From positions 1 through 64,000 of the forward strand of contig JANSYP010000005.1 of the NCBI GenBank assembly GCA_024742405.1: DNA of 64,000 nucleotides, written 5' to 3'. This DNA is from Paracoccaceae bacterium (GTDB lineage: Bacteria > Pseudomonadota > Alphaproteobacteria > Rhodobacterales > Rhodobacteraceae). Position numbers and translations under genes: made by a program. This document shows positions 1 through 8,941 of this stretch, piece by piece. Below the pieces are notes generated by a model, which was given only the letters and a program-made list of their open reading frames with translations, was not told the DNA's origin and did not search any database. The number at the start of each line of letters is the position of its first letter. Positions within the stretch are counted from its first letter, which is position 1.

Positions 1-2
1 AG

Positions 3-161
3 GACCTCAAGCGGCTTCAGAAGAAGAGTTTGCCAATGGAACGCCAAGGGTCCGAGAGAAATCGGCCAACGCGGCTGCGCAAGGCCGTCTCTAACCTGAC
101 GCTGGACGCCCTTGTTCTGAAGGAAGCTGCCCGGGGAAACTCCATGCGCCGTTGTGCTTGA
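3..161 (+). mobile_element. IS3-family OrfA C-terminal fragment
   Basis: Reading from base 3 gives a short frame with a stop at 159-161. It contains LRKAVSNLTLDALVLKEAA, which resembles the leucine-zipper and C-terminal end of IS3-family OrfA proteins (usual form LRKAVSDLTLDKLILKEAARGN). The 5' part lies outside the window, and no OrfB follows in the next 250 bases, so this is the edge of a truncated element. Nothing else recognisable lies between it and the porin gene ending at 416. The family assignment rests on motif memory only. Confidence 0.55.
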
Positions 162-415
162 ACCAATGGATGGCGAGCGCCGGATCTGCCGGCTATTGGG
201 GCAGCACCGCACAACGCATCGGTATCAACCGAGAGGCCGGGACGAAGAAGACAGACTTAACAAGGACGGAATGCTGAATGATACGATTACAGCTTCTCAC
301 GATCGGGTCTTCGTGATCCGGGTTAAACTCAGCGTGCTCTTGCAATCCACTTTGCTTCTGACTTGCTATCTGCCCCCCGTCGGAAGCCGTCGCCGCACCT
401 ATACCGTTTGCGGTG

Positions 416-1204
416 TTACCGTCCTCTTGGGAGCACAAACTGAGCCTGCAGCCGAAACCGCACCCCTTCAGCACCTACGTCGGGCGCGTCCAGCCAGTAT
501 CCGACCCCTGCCTGAAGATTCACCGGCAACGCATCCCACTGCACGAGACGGGAGACAGATCCATTGACGGGGACGGCCCAGCTCTCTGCCTCCCAGTCAT
601 AGGTGCTTTCGCTTTGCAGTGAGAAGGTCCATGCGTCTTCTGTGGAATAGGCGACAAACGGCTGGAAGAAGCTGGCATTCGTAGGGGTGGCGGGATCGCT
701 CTCCACACTCCAAAGATGGTTTGCCAAAGCGCCGTATGTCCAGGGTCCGGTCTGGCGCAGCGCAATGCCGGTGATCCCAGCCGCCCAGGTATCGCCCGAC
801 ACGTCGCTATAGGTCGGAAACCGCACAACCGGGCCGATCCCCCAGGTCAGGTCCCCGGTTGCCACGGGTGAAAACCAAGCCGAGAACAGGACATCTCCGA
901 AGCCGCTCTGGTTCGTACCCGGAACAACATCTTCCTGCCACACATAGGGGACGATCGTACGCGTGATCAGGTTGAGGTCCCCGCTCAACTGAAAGGGCAC
1001 AACCGGCTGAAAGTTCAGCGTTGTCCGCGACCCTTCATCGGCAAAGCCGAGATTGTCGTCATAGTTCAACTGGAAGGGGACCGAGATGATCGCAGCCAGC
1101 GGATTGGCCAGCTCCTGAGCAAGATCGGCGGCCTCATCTGCAGCCAGCGGGCTTCCAGCCATGGCTGCGAAAACCAGCCCCGCATCCACACGGAATCGGT
1201 GCAT
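416..1204 (-). CDS. outer-membrane porin-like transporter protein
   Basis: Predicted 262-residue exported protein. The first ~21 residues form a signal peptide (MHRFRVDAGLVFAAMAG then SPLAADEA). The mature part has the pattern NPLAAIISVPFQLNYDDN followed by NLITRTIVPYVW, typical of a family of Gram-negative beta-barrel proteins annotated only as transporter or phenol-degradation MetA-like. Aromatic-rich alternating strands continue to the C-terminus. The ATG at 1204 is chosen because GGAGGAAACG lies just upstream. It is the third gene of a minus-strand set behind two DUF1254 proteins, a frequent association. The substrate is unknown. Confidence 0.75.
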   Translation of the reverse strand: MHRFRVDAGLVFAAMAGSPLAADEAADLAQELANPLAAIISVPFQLNYDDNLGFADEGSRTTLNFQPVVPFQLSGDLNLITRTIVPYVWQEDVVPGTNQSGFGDVLFSAWFSPVATGDLTWGIGPVVRFPTYSDVSGDTWAAGITGIALRQTGPWTYGALANHLWSVESDPATPTNASFFQPFVAYSTEDAWTFSLQSESTYDWEAESWAVPVNGSVSRLVQWDALPVNLQAGVGYWLDAPDVGAEGVRFRLQAQFVLPRGR

Positions 1205-1324
1205 CGTTTCCTCCATTCATGGCGCCACGCCGTGCGAGCTTCAGGTCACCGGTTCGATGTTCGGGAAAGTCCAGCTGCCTTTCTGGATGGCTTCCTCTGG
1301 CTCATACAGGCGAACCGAGTAGTT

Positions 1325-2251
1325 CTAGCCCGGCGAAATCGGGATGCAGTTCACGCGCCCGTCTTCGCACCCGCCGAAATGGAGCGTGATCGAGCCGTCA
1401 TCGGCGGCCTCGGCGGTGTAGTTGTTGAAGCTGTTCACACCCAGATCATTGGCTTCCAAAAAACCTTCGCTGTTGCAAATCGTTACGGACCAGAAAGCCC
1501 GAACCGGCACATCGGTGACCGTCACTGCGTGCGGCGTTTCGCCGTCGCTCTTTTCAACCTCGCCCGACAGGTAAATCGCTGTGTTGGGCGGTAGTCCGCC
1601 CCACCCCGAGAGCGCCCCAACTTGAAAATGGACCGGATCAATGTCTTCTTTGCTCCAGCCAAAGGCACGGGTGGAACCGGGCTCCAGAAACGTCAGATCG
1701 CTGATTGACTGACGCGCGACGGCGAGTTGGTCTGTATTCCAGTTGGGGGCTTCAAACGGGCCAGCACCACCGCCACTGACAACAATCCCATCCTGTGCTG
1801 CATGCGCGGCGGCAACGTGATCGGGGTCGGTCACATCGGCAAAAGTCCGGATGCCGATGAACGCAAAACGTGTGCCAATGTCCTCTTGGGTGAGTTGGTA
1901 CGTGCCCGGCGACGCTTCGGCGTACATGAAATGGTCCTGATTGATGACATGCATCGACATGTAGCGCCCATCGACCTCAGGCAGTGTCACTTCGGCCGGC
2001 TCGCTCAGATCCAGCACGACGACCGAATAGAGCGTGTCCTGATTCATCCGGATGACCGGCTGGTTGTCAGGTGAAACGGGATCGCGAAAATGCCCAATCG
2101 CGCCGATGTCCACGCCGAATACACCCATGTTGGTGCGGATCATGTGATCTGTTTCCGCGCGTACGAGATTGTCCATGGTCACATCGACCACATCCTCGGC
2201 CCAGACGCCGGTCGGGAGCAAAAGTGTGACTGCCAGGAGGAGTTTGTTCAT
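1325..2251 (-). CDS. secreted DUF1254/DUF1214 domain protein
   Basis: About 308 residues with a signal peptide (MNKLLLAVTLLLPTGVWA). The N-terminal half has the DUF1254 pattern (RAETDHMIRTN, then RMNQDTLYS and VDGRYMSMHVINQDHFM). The C-terminal half fits DUF1214 (PVRAFWSVTICNSEGFLEAN and the closing INCIPISPG-like tail). The biochemical role of this family is not established; these proteins are found in envelopes of proteobacteria, often beside porins. The ATG follows CAGGAG by eight bases. It lies 17 bases after its paralogue and has the same domain plan, so the pair probably arose by duplication. Confidence 0.85.
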   Translation of the reverse strand: MNKLLLAVTLLLPTGVWAEDVVDVTMDNLVRAETDHMIRTNMGVFGVDIGAIGHFRDPVSPDNQPVIRMNQDTLYSVVVLDLSEPAEVTLPEVDGRYMSMHVINQDHFMYAEASPGTYQLTQEDIGTRFAFIGIRTFADVTDPDHVAAAHAAQDGIVVSGGGAGPFEAPNWNTDQLAVARQSISDLTFLEPGSTRAFGWSKEDIDPVHFQVGALSGWGGLPPNTAIYLSGEVEKSDGETPHAVTVTDVPVRAFWSVTICNSEGFLEANDLGVNSFNNYTAEAADDGSITLHFGGCEDGRVNCIPISPG

Positions 2252-2268
2252 CACCAGACTCCTGTTTT

Positions 2269-3288
2269 TCAGTTCACGGTTTGCACGGTCGGGAAGACCC
2301 AGGTTCCGTCTATGGTTTCGGGTTTGGGCTGATACAGGCGCACGTTGTAATTCCAGCCCTCCATGATCGGAAGGCAGTTCACACGGCCGTCTTCGCAGCC
2401 GCCAAAATGCACCGTCACACTCTCGTCGTCATTTCTGATGCCCGAAACGGAGTTGACCACATAGGCGTCGAGCGAGTTGTACTCAAAGAACCCGTCTGCG
2501 TTGTAGACGCTGACGGACCAAAACGCGTTCACAGGCACATCAGCGGGCACCCGGATCTTGTACTCCCCTACCGGAAGGCCGGGCTCAACATTGAGATACA
2601 TGGCTTCTTCTTCTGGCAGGCCGCCAAACCCGACCGCCGTTCCCAAAAAATGGCGCAGAGGCTCGATGCGATCTGCTGCGCCAAAGGTTCCAATGCTGTC
2701 TGGTGCGAACCTGCCCAGCTCAATCGCGGCCTGACGCACGGCTTCGAAGCTCTCGATGTCGTAGTCCGGCATCTCGAAAGGCGTTTCCGAAGCGGCGTCG
2801 ATAGCGAACGCATCCTGAATGGCATTGACCGCCGCGACATCTTCAGCATTCTCGGCATCCACCAGTATTCTCACGAATACAAGCACATAGGGGGTATCGA
2901 ACAGGTCCGTGTCGAGTTGGAGCACACCGCCGCCATCAAACACTTCGTTGATGAAATGGTCCTGGTTGACCACCATGGTCGTCATGTACCGATCGCCCAC
3001 GTCGGGCAGCGTCAGGGTTGCACCTTCGCTGATGTCGATAACAGCCGTGCTGTAGAGCGTGTCACGGTTCATCCGGATGGTGGGCTGGTTGTTGATCGGC
3101 GTGGGTTCCTTGAAGTGAAAGAACTGGTTCACGCCTCCACCGAGATCGACATAGGTGCTGAGCTCCCGGTCTGTTGCGGCCCGAACGAAGTTGTCGATTG
3201 TCACCGGCACCGGTTGGCCTTGTGCCATGACGGCTCCAGCCCAGATTGCGACAGCGCCTGTCATCCAAAGCGCAAAAGTTCTTCTCAT
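2269..3288 (-). CDS. secreted DUF1254/DUF1214 domain protein, paralogue
   Basis: 339 residues with signal peptide MRRTFALWMTGAVAIWAGAV. It shares the plan of the next gene downstream: RAATDRELSTYVDLGG, RMNRDTLYSTAVIDISEG, MTTMVVNQDHFINEV, then PVNAFWSVSVYNADGFFE and the end block FGGCEDGRVNCLPIMEGW. The start at 3288 is preceded by AAGGAGACGACG, an excellent ribosome-binding site, so a longer upstream start is not needed. It is the first gene of the DUF1254-DUF1254-porin set and is divergent from an AraC regulator, which is the obvious candidate controller. Confidence 0.85.
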   Translation of the reverse strand: MRRTFALWMTGAVAIWAGAVMAQGQPVPVTIDNFVRAATDRELSTYVDLGGGVNQFFHFKEPTPINNQPTIRMNRDTLYSTAVIDISEGATLTLPDVGDRYMTTMVVNQDHFINEVFDGGGVLQLDTDLFDTPYVLVFVRILVDAENAEDVAAVNAIQDAFAIDAASETPFEMPDYDIESFEAVRQAAIELGRFAPDSIGTFGAADRIEPLRHFLGTAVGFGGLPEEEAMYLNVEPGLPVGEYKIRVPADVPVNAFWSVSVYNADGFFEYNSLDAYVVNSVSGIRNDDESVTVHFGGCEDGRVNCLPIMEGWNYNVRLYQPKPETIDGTWVFPTVQTVN

Positions 3289-3464
3289 CGTCGTCTCCTT
3301 GAACCCAGTTGCCTGGCTAACCAGCAATCAAGGTCTGGCGTCCACCGAGCACTTCTGGTCCCTGCCCAGTTCTTCCAATGCCGGCTCAAAACCACGTCAT
3401 CGGTCGGCACAGTGGTCCAACTTCGCGGCAAAACTAGCATTGTGCGGGCGGACATTTTGCGACA

Positions 3465-4490
3465 ATGAGGGGCATGCCCAGGTATATGGTCAACCTCATT
3501 GAGCTGACACATGTCGTCGACCTGTTGGACCGCTTTGCGAACAGGCGGATCGTCGACAAAGCCCTCACGGTCGCCGGGCTTGATCGTGCAATGCTCAATG
3601 GTTCAAAAGGCTTCATCCCCTATGCGACTGAAGCGGTTCTTGTCGAAGCGGTCGCACGGGAAATCGGGGAGCGGCACCTCGGTGCCAAGGTCGGACGCTA
3701 TTTCGACTATATGACTTACGGTGCCTACTCGATTTATGTTCTAAGCGCTCCTGATCTCGCCACTGCGTTGGATCGCGGACGACGGGCAATGCTCTTTATT
3801 CACCCAGGATCGGAGATTGTCCTCCGCCGGACGGCCACACATATCGTTGTCGGACGAAACTCTGCAGGCTTCGCTGTGGTCGGGCACCGCCACCTTGATG
3901 AAGCCACTCCGTTCGTGATCAGTCAGGTCGCGCATCATTTCCTGGGCACCGATTGGCGGCCGGACTGGGTCGAACTGCCCGACGTAAAGAAGGGCGACAT
4001 AAGAGAGCTCGAACGGCTTACCGGAACCGAGGTCCGGACAGATTGCAAGATCCCGTCTGTTGCCATCCGGTTGAACGAACTCTTGGCCACCAACCCCGGT
4101 GCGCCGGACTCAGCCAAGACGCTTTCGCTTGGTGAGTTGGGTGCGTTGATGGAGGTATCTCCCATGCAAACGACGATTGAGGCGGTCGAACAGATGCTGG
4201 ACATCTCGCTCGCTGGCGGTGTTCCCAACGAAAAAACTGTGTCTCGGTTTTTGGCAATAAGTCCCAGAACACTGCAACGCGCTCTCAAGGCAGAGGGCAC
4301 TTCGTTTCGAACTGTCCGATCAAGCTTTCTGGCCAAGCGAGCCAAGACGCTTCTCACGCACAGCGAAACGTCGGTAGACGACATCGCCCGGCTTCTTGGC
4401 TACTCCGATTCGAGAGCCTTCCGGCGTGCGTTCAATCAAGCGGCAGGCATGTCGCCCAGCGAGTTTCGGCGAACCGCACGACCTTTGTAA
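3465..4490 (+). CDS. AraC-family transcriptional regulator
   Basis: 341 residues. The N-terminal ~200 residues resemble the arabinose-binding-like domain of the AraC subgroup that senses small metabolites (YGAYSIYVLSAPDLATALDRG, VSQVAHHFLGTDWRPDWVEL). The C-terminal ~85 residues are a double helix-turn-helix: VSRFLAISPRTLQRALKAEG, then VDDIARLLGYSDSRAFRRAF and SPSEFRR. The exact start is uncertain, because in-frame ATGs also occur at codons 4 and 8. It is transcribed away from the DUF1254/porin genes across a 176-base gap, so regulation of that set is a reasonable inference. Confidence 0.85.
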   Translation: MRGMPRYMVNLIELTHVVDLLDRFANRRIVDKALTVAGLDRAMLNGSKGFIPYATEAVLVEAVAREIGERHLGAKVGRYFDYMTYGAYSIYVLSAPDLATALDRGRRAMLFIHPGSEIVLRRTATHIVVGRNSAGFAVVGHRHLDEATPFVISQVAHHFLGTDWRPDWVELPDVKKGDIRELERLTGTEVRTDCKIPSVAIRLNELLATNPGAPDSAKTLSLGELGALMEVSPMQTTIEAVEQMLDISLAGGVPNEKTVSRFLAISPRTLQRALKAEGTSFRTVRSSFLAKRAKTLLTHSETSVDDIARLLGYSDSRAFRRAFNQAAGMSPSEFRRTARPL

Positions 4491-4638
4491 GCTCGGCGTT
4501 TGCGGTTTCATCGCATGAGAATACGGAAAGGATGCTGGATCCAGAACGCACCTCGTCGCTGTGACATGGGCAAGCCTCAACCCGCAACGCTCGGAACCGC
4601 AACGTGGCACCCAGAAAAAGCCCCGATTTCGGCACGTA

Positions 4639-5551
4639 GGGTCAGGATGCATTGATTTTCACCACGCTGCGTTATTCACGGCGCGGAAAACGGAGCGGTG
4701 ACATGCGCGACCTTTACTGGCTGACGGACGAGCAGATGGCCACACTATCCCCTTTCTTCCCAAAGTCGCATGGCAAGCCACGCGTCGATGATAGGCGGGT
4801 GTTGAGTGGGATAATCTTCATCAACCGCAACGGGGTGCGCTGGCGAGACGCTCCTGAAGTCTACGGTCCGCACAGTTGAAGGCGACCGTGGCCCCGGTGG
4901 GGCCGCGAAAGTGCCGGAAATGCTCTACAGCCGGTGGGAGCGTTGGAGCGAGAAAGGCATCTTCGCGCGGATGATGGTCGGCCTGTCTGCCGAACACGGC
5001 GAGAAAAAGACTGCAATGATCGACGCAACCTACCTGAAGGCACACCGCAGGACGACCAGCATGGCCGCGAAAAAGGGGGGGCGTGGACGCCTGGTCGGTC
5101 GAACCAAAGGCGGCATGAACACCAAACTCCATGCCATCTGTGACAGCCTGGGGCGGCCGCTGAGCTTGTTTGTGACCGCCGGTCAGGTCAGCGACGACAT
5201 CGGTGCGCGGGCGCTGCTCAGCAGCGTGCCAAACGTCGACTGGCTGCTCGGAGAGTTGCCATTGGAGCGCCATTGGTCCGAGCGACAACGGCGACGGCTA
5301 TGACGCCGACTGGTTCAGGGACGCGTTGAACGGCAAAGGGATACGCGCGTGCATCCCCGGCAGAAAGCAACGCAAGACCCCCGTCAAATACGACAAGCGC
5401 CGATAAAAACGGCGTAACCGCATCGAGATCATGTTCGGCCGGCTCAAGGACTGGCGGCGTGTGGCGACACGCTATGATCGCTGTCCCAAGGTCTTCCTCT
5501 CAGCCATCGCACTGGCCGCGACCGTCATCTAATGGTTATGAATCCTGATCT
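4639..5551. mobile_element. degenerate IS5-family (IS427-type) element
   Basis: The left end reads GGGTCAGGATGCAT from 4639. The right end reads, on the opposite strand, AGATCAGGATTCAT ending at 5551. These form imperfect terminal inverted repeats. A TA dinucleotide flanks both ends (4637-4638 and 5552-5553), as expected for the 2-bp target duplication of this group. The single transposase gene inside is broken in several places. The element sits 30 bases from the 3' end of tRNA-Ser. Boundaries are read by eye. Confidence 0.7.
4703..5541 (+). pseudogene. IS5-family DDE transposase, inactivated
   Basis: It begins MRDLYWLTDEQMATLSPFFP, the usual start of IS427-group transposases. The first Asp of the DDE triad is in IDATYLKAHRT-like text near 5020, the second in GDGYDADWFRDAL near 5300, and the Glu in RNRIEIMFGRLKDWRR near 5430. 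Four lesions are visible. About 44 extra bases follow codon GPH (near 4874-4917). About 40 extra bases lie near 5253-5291. An in-frame TAA sits at 5404 where a Tyr is expected (DKRR-Y-KRRNR). Another TAA sits at 5530-5532, where family members have Tyr or Phe before the final Trp-Leu-stop. The gene cannot make transposase. Confidence 0.8.
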
Positions 5552-5581
5552 TAGGTGGGAAGCAATCGCTGAAATGCAGTA

Positions 5582-5671
5582 TGGCGGGCGGCGTGGGATT
5601 CGAACCCACGAGACGCTTTCACGCCTGCTGGTTTTCAAGACCAGTGCCTTCGACCGCTCGGCCAGCCGCCC
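5582..5671 (-). tRNA. tRNA-Ser(UGA)
   Basis: On the minus strand a 90-nt class II tRNA is readable. The acceptor GGGCGGC pairs with GCCGCCC, followed by discriminator G and encoded CCA. The anticodon stem CTGGT/ACCAG encloses loop CTTGAAA, giving anticodon TGA. A long variable arm follows, and the T arm contains GGGTTCGAATCCC. The acceptor, anticodon loop and variable arm all fit serine tRNA decoding UCA. It lies between a decayed IS5 element and the dacC-like operon. Confidence 0.95.
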
Positions 5672-5940
5672 ACAGCAGAATGCGCACCCTTGTGACACCA
5701 TCCCCGGATGTTTGTCTATTGCATTGCCCCGAATTCCAAGCGCTGTGGGGGAGTTGTTAACCATGGCGCCGACAAGCTCTCGCAAATCGCCCGCTCCGCG
5801 CCTCGCGGCCTCCTTGCCCAAGGACCATTCACAATTCCGAAAACGACGCATCGTGCGTCGATCTTGCCGCAAGTCGCCTTCCAACTGCCCGGTGCTTCGC
5901 CTAATCTGACCCCGAACTGCTCTCGCTCGACAGGCCCTCC

Positions 5941-7104
5941 ATGATCCCCCGCCTCATCTCCCTCGTTCTGCTCTGCCTGAGCCTCGCTGCCCTCCCCGCG
6001 CGCGCCGCCTTTGAGACCCAGGCAAGTGCGGCCTACGTGGTCGACATGACCACCGGCACGGTGCTGCTGGACAAAAATGGTGATCTGCCCCTGCCACCGG
6101 CATCGATGTCCAAGCTGATGACGCTGCTGATGCTGTTCGAGGCTGTGCGCGACAATCCCACCGTGAACTTGGAGACCGAATTCAATGTCTCCTCGAAAGC
6201 CCGCGCCATGGGCGGCTCGACCATGTTCCTCAACGAGCGCGACAAACCAACGGCCCAAGACCTGATCAAGGGCATCATCGTGCAGTCCGGCAACGACGCC
6301 ACGGTGGTCGTTGCCGAAGGTCTCGCCGGGACCGAGGACGCCTTTGCGCGGATGATGAACGCCCGCGCCCAGGAGATGGGGATGGAACAGTCGACCTTCG
6401 TCAACGCCTCCGGCTGGCCCAGTCCGAACCACCTGATGAGCATGCGCGACCTGGTCATTCTGGCCGAGACGCTGATCCGCGACTTCCCTGAATACTATGG
6501 CTGGTTTGCGCTCGAGGAATGGGAATATGACGACCGGGCGCCAAAAAACCGCTTCAACCGAAACCCACTGCTCAAGCTCGGGATCGGCGCCGACGGGTTG
6601 AAGACCGGGCACACGCAGGAGGCTGGTTTTTCCCTCGTTGGCTCCGCGCGCCAGGGTAACCGGCGGATCGTTTTCGCCATCACCGGGCTCGACACCCGCG
6701 AGGAACGTCGCGAAGAAGCCGAAAGCATCGTCAACTGGGGCTTCCGCCAGTTCGTCGAGACCGAGATCGCGACAGAAGGAACCCAGCTCGCTGTGGCCCC
6801 GGTCTGGCTGGGCGAGGTCACCCAGATCGGGCTCGTTGCACCCGAGGATCTGAGCGTTCTGGTCCCCGCCGTGGGCGCCAGAGGAACGACGGCCGAGGTG
6901 GTGTTCGACGGTCCGCTGGAAGCGCCGATCATCGCCGGCCAGCCCGTCGCGGAGCTTGTCATCACACGCGACGGGCTAGAGGATGCGCGCCTGCCGCTGG
7001 TGTCCGATCGCGACGTGCCGCGCGGCGGGCTGGTGCCACGCCTGCGGGCCGCGACAACGGTTCTGGGCAAGGAGTTGATGATCCGGGCGCAGGAGTTCTT
7101 CTGA
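5941..7104 (+). CDS. D-alanyl-D-alanine carboxypeptidase (PBP5/6 type)
   Basis: 387 residues; a periplasmic penicillin-binding enzyme that trims the terminal D-Ala of peptidoglycan stem peptides. It has signal peptide MIPRLISLVLLCLSLAALPA. The three catalytic motifs are in order: SMSK at residues 55-58 (acylated Ser55), SGN at 116-118 and KTG at 221-223. A C-terminal beta-rich domain precedes a terminal amphipathic stretch (LGKELMIRAQEFF) that would hold it on the membrane, as in DacA/DacC. Its stop overlaps the tmk start by one base (TGATG), so it heads a coupled operon. The exact paralogue name (dacA, dacC or dacF) cannot be decided here. Confidence 0.92.
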   Translation: MIPRLISLVLLCLSLAALPARAAFETQASAAYVVDMTTGTVLLDKNGDLPLPPASMSKLMTLLMLFEAVRDNPTVNLETEFNVSSKARAMGGSTMFLNERDKPTAQDLIKGIIVQSGNDATVVVAEGLAGTEDAFARMMNARAQEMGMEQSTFVNASGWPSPNHLMSMRDLVILAETLIRDFPEYYGWFALEEWEYDDRAPKNRFNRNPLLKLGIGADGLKTGHTQEAGFSLVGSARQGNRRIVFAITGLDTREERREEAESIVNWGFRQFVETEIATEGTQLAVAPVWLGEVTQIGLVAPEDLSVLVPAVGARGTTAEVVFDGPLEAPIIAGQPVAELVITRDGLEDARLPLVSDRDVPRGGLVPRLRAATTVLGKELMIRAQEFF

Positions 7105-7790
7105 TGCCGCCACCCGGCGGCGCGCCTGTCAGCACGCCCTCTTCCGGGGCCGGCGGCTCCCAGCCGCGCTTCATCAGTTTCGAGGGTATCGACGGCTCCG
7201 GCAAATCCACCCAGGCCCGGCTCCTGGCAGAGCATCTGCGCAGCCAAGGGCGAGATGTCGTGCTGACCCGCGAACCCGGCGGCGCGCCAGGCGCCGAAGA
7301 GATCCGCCAACTCCTGGTCGAAGGCGCCCCGGGCCGCTGGTCACCTGAGACGGAGCTTTTGCTCTTTACGGCCGCGCGGCGGGACCATCTGGAGCGCACC
7401 ATCACACCCGCCCTCAATCGCGGTGCCACCGTGATCAGCGACCGGTTTGCCGACAGCACGCGGGTCTATCAGGGCGCAACGCGCGGCGCGCTTGCCGCTC
7501 TCGTCGACCAACTCCACGCGCTGGTGATCGCGCGTGAGCCCGACCTGACTTTCGTCATCGACATGGACCCCGCGCGCGCCTTGGCCCGCAGCCATGCGCG
7601 CCTCCAGGCCGGGGGCGAGAACGAGGACCGGTTCGAAAGTTTTGGGCTCTCGTTCCAGGAAAAGCTGCGCGCCGGCTTTCTCGACCTCGCCCGCCAAGCG
7701 CCGGACCGCTGCCGCCTGATCGACGGGGACCGGGCCGAGGCCGCGGTGGCCGCCGACATCCGCGCCGCGCTCGGCGCCATCGCAGCATGA
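7104..7790 (+). CDS. tmk: thymidylate kinase
   Basis: 228 residues; phosphorylates dTMP to dTDP with ATP in the cytoplasm. The P-loop is FEGIDGSGKSTQARLLAEHL at about residues 24-43, the DR(F/Y) motif is VISDRFADSTRVYQG, and the LID-like Arg-rich region includes RFESFGLSFQEKLR. The ~20 N-terminal residues before the fold are Pro/Gly-rich and may mean the real start is slightly downstream, but the ATG overlaps the preceding stop. It overlaps holB by four bases (ATGA). The tmk-holB-tatD order is common in alphaproteobacteria. Confidence 0.93.
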   Translation: MPPPGGAPVSTPSSGAGGSQPRFISFEGIDGSGKSTQARLLAEHLRSQGRDVVLTREPGGAPGAEEIRQLLVEGAPGRWSPETELLLFTAARRDHLERTITPALNRGATVISDRFADSTRVYQGATRGALAALVDQLHALVIAREPDLTFVIDMDPARALARSHARLQAGGENEDRFESFGLSFQEKLRAGFLDLARQAPDRCRLIDGDRAEAAVAADIRAALGAIAA

Positions 7791-8932
7791 GCCAGCCCCT
7801 CGAGGATCTGCCCGAGCCGGACCGGCGCGAGGGCGCGCCCCACCCGCGCGAGACCGCGCAGCTTTTCGGGCAAGAGACCGCGGAGGCCCAGTTTCTCGCC
7901 GCCGAGGCGTCAGGCCGTCGCCACCATGCCTGGCTCATCTCGGGCCCCGAGGGTATCGGCAAGGCCACGCTGGCCTGGCGGATCGCGCGCTATCTGATCG
8001 CGGCGCCAGCGCAGGAGGCCGGGCTCTTCGGCGACGGCCCCGCACCCGCGAACAGTCTCGATGTCGCGCCCGACCATCCCGTCGCCCGGCGCATCGCGGC
8101 CCTGTCGGAACCCGGCCTCTTTCTGCTACGCCGCCCATGGGACCCGGACCGCAAGCGCCTGCGCCAGGACATCACCGTGGACGCGGCCCGGGGCCTGCAG
8201 AAATTCTTTGGGCTGAGCGCGGCCGAAGGCGGCCACCGCGTCGTGATCGTCGATGCCGCCGACGAGCTGAACACCAACGCTGCCAACGCGCTTCTGAAGC
8301 TGATCGAGGAACCGCCCTCCCGCGCGACCCTGCTGCTGGTCTGCCACCAGCCCTCCGCGCTCCTGCCCACGATCCGCTCGCGCTGCCGCCTGCTTCGCTG
8401 CGCCCCGCTGGCGCCCGACGCGCTGGCTCGTGCGCTCGCTCAGGCCGGCGCCGAGCTCCCCGAGGATCCTGCCACCGCAGCCCGGCTCGCCACCCTTTCG
8501 GGCGGCAGTGCCGGGCTGGCCTGGGATCTGCTGATGCAGGACGGGCTCGATCTCGACCGGGCCGTTGGCGCGCTCTTTGCTTCCCTACCCGGCCATGACC
8601 GGCGCGCGGCGCTGAAACTTGCCGACCGGCTGGGTCCCGTCGCAAAAGCGCCCGAGCGGCGGCTCTTCTACCGGCTCGTGGCCCAGGAGATTGCGACCCT
8701 CGCGCGCACCGGCGCGCGCGCCAGCACACTGGAAAACGACGGGGAAAACGCCCCGAACTGGCACCAGACGCTCGCACCGGGACCCGGGGCGGCCCGGCAC
8801 TGGGCGGAGATCCACCAGAGCCTCGGCGCCCGCCTCGCCCATGCCGAGGCGGTCAATCTTGACCCTCACAGTGTCATCCTTGATATGGTGCGCAGGATTG
8901 ACGAGGTGGCGGCGCGCGCGGGCCGTCCGTGA
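7787..8932 (+). CDS. holB: DNA polymerase III subunit delta'
   Basis: 381 residues; AAA+ clamp-loader subunit of the replicative polymerase. SGPEGIGKATLAWRIARYL around residue 48 is a Walker A-like segment. Further on, VIVDAADELNTNAANALLKL and EEPPSRATLLLVCHQPSALL correspond to the Walker B and sensor 1 regions, and IRSRCRLLRC is the SRC motif typical of clamp-loader subunits. The position between tmk and tatD supports the call. The start overlaps the tmk stop by four bases, indicating translational coupling. Confidence 0.92.
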   Translation: MSQPLEDLPEPDRREGAPHPRETAQLFGQETAEAQFLAAEASGRRHHAWLISGPEGIGKATLAWRIARYLIAAPAQEAGLFGDGPAPANSLDVAPDHPVARRIAALSEPGLFLLRRPWDPDRKRLRQDITVDAARGLQKFFGLSAAEGGHRVVIVDAADELNTNAANALLKLIEEPPSRATLLLVCHQPSALLPTIRSRCRLLRCAPLAPDALARALAQAGAELPEDPATAARLATLSGGSAGLAWDLLMQDGLDLDRAVGALFASLPGHDRRAALKLADRLGPVAKAPERRLFYRLVAQEIATLARTGARASTLENDGENAPNWHQTLAPGPGAARHWAEIHQSLGARLAHAEAVNLDPHSVILDMVRRIDEVAARAGRP

Positions 8933-8941
8933 GAGGCGCTG

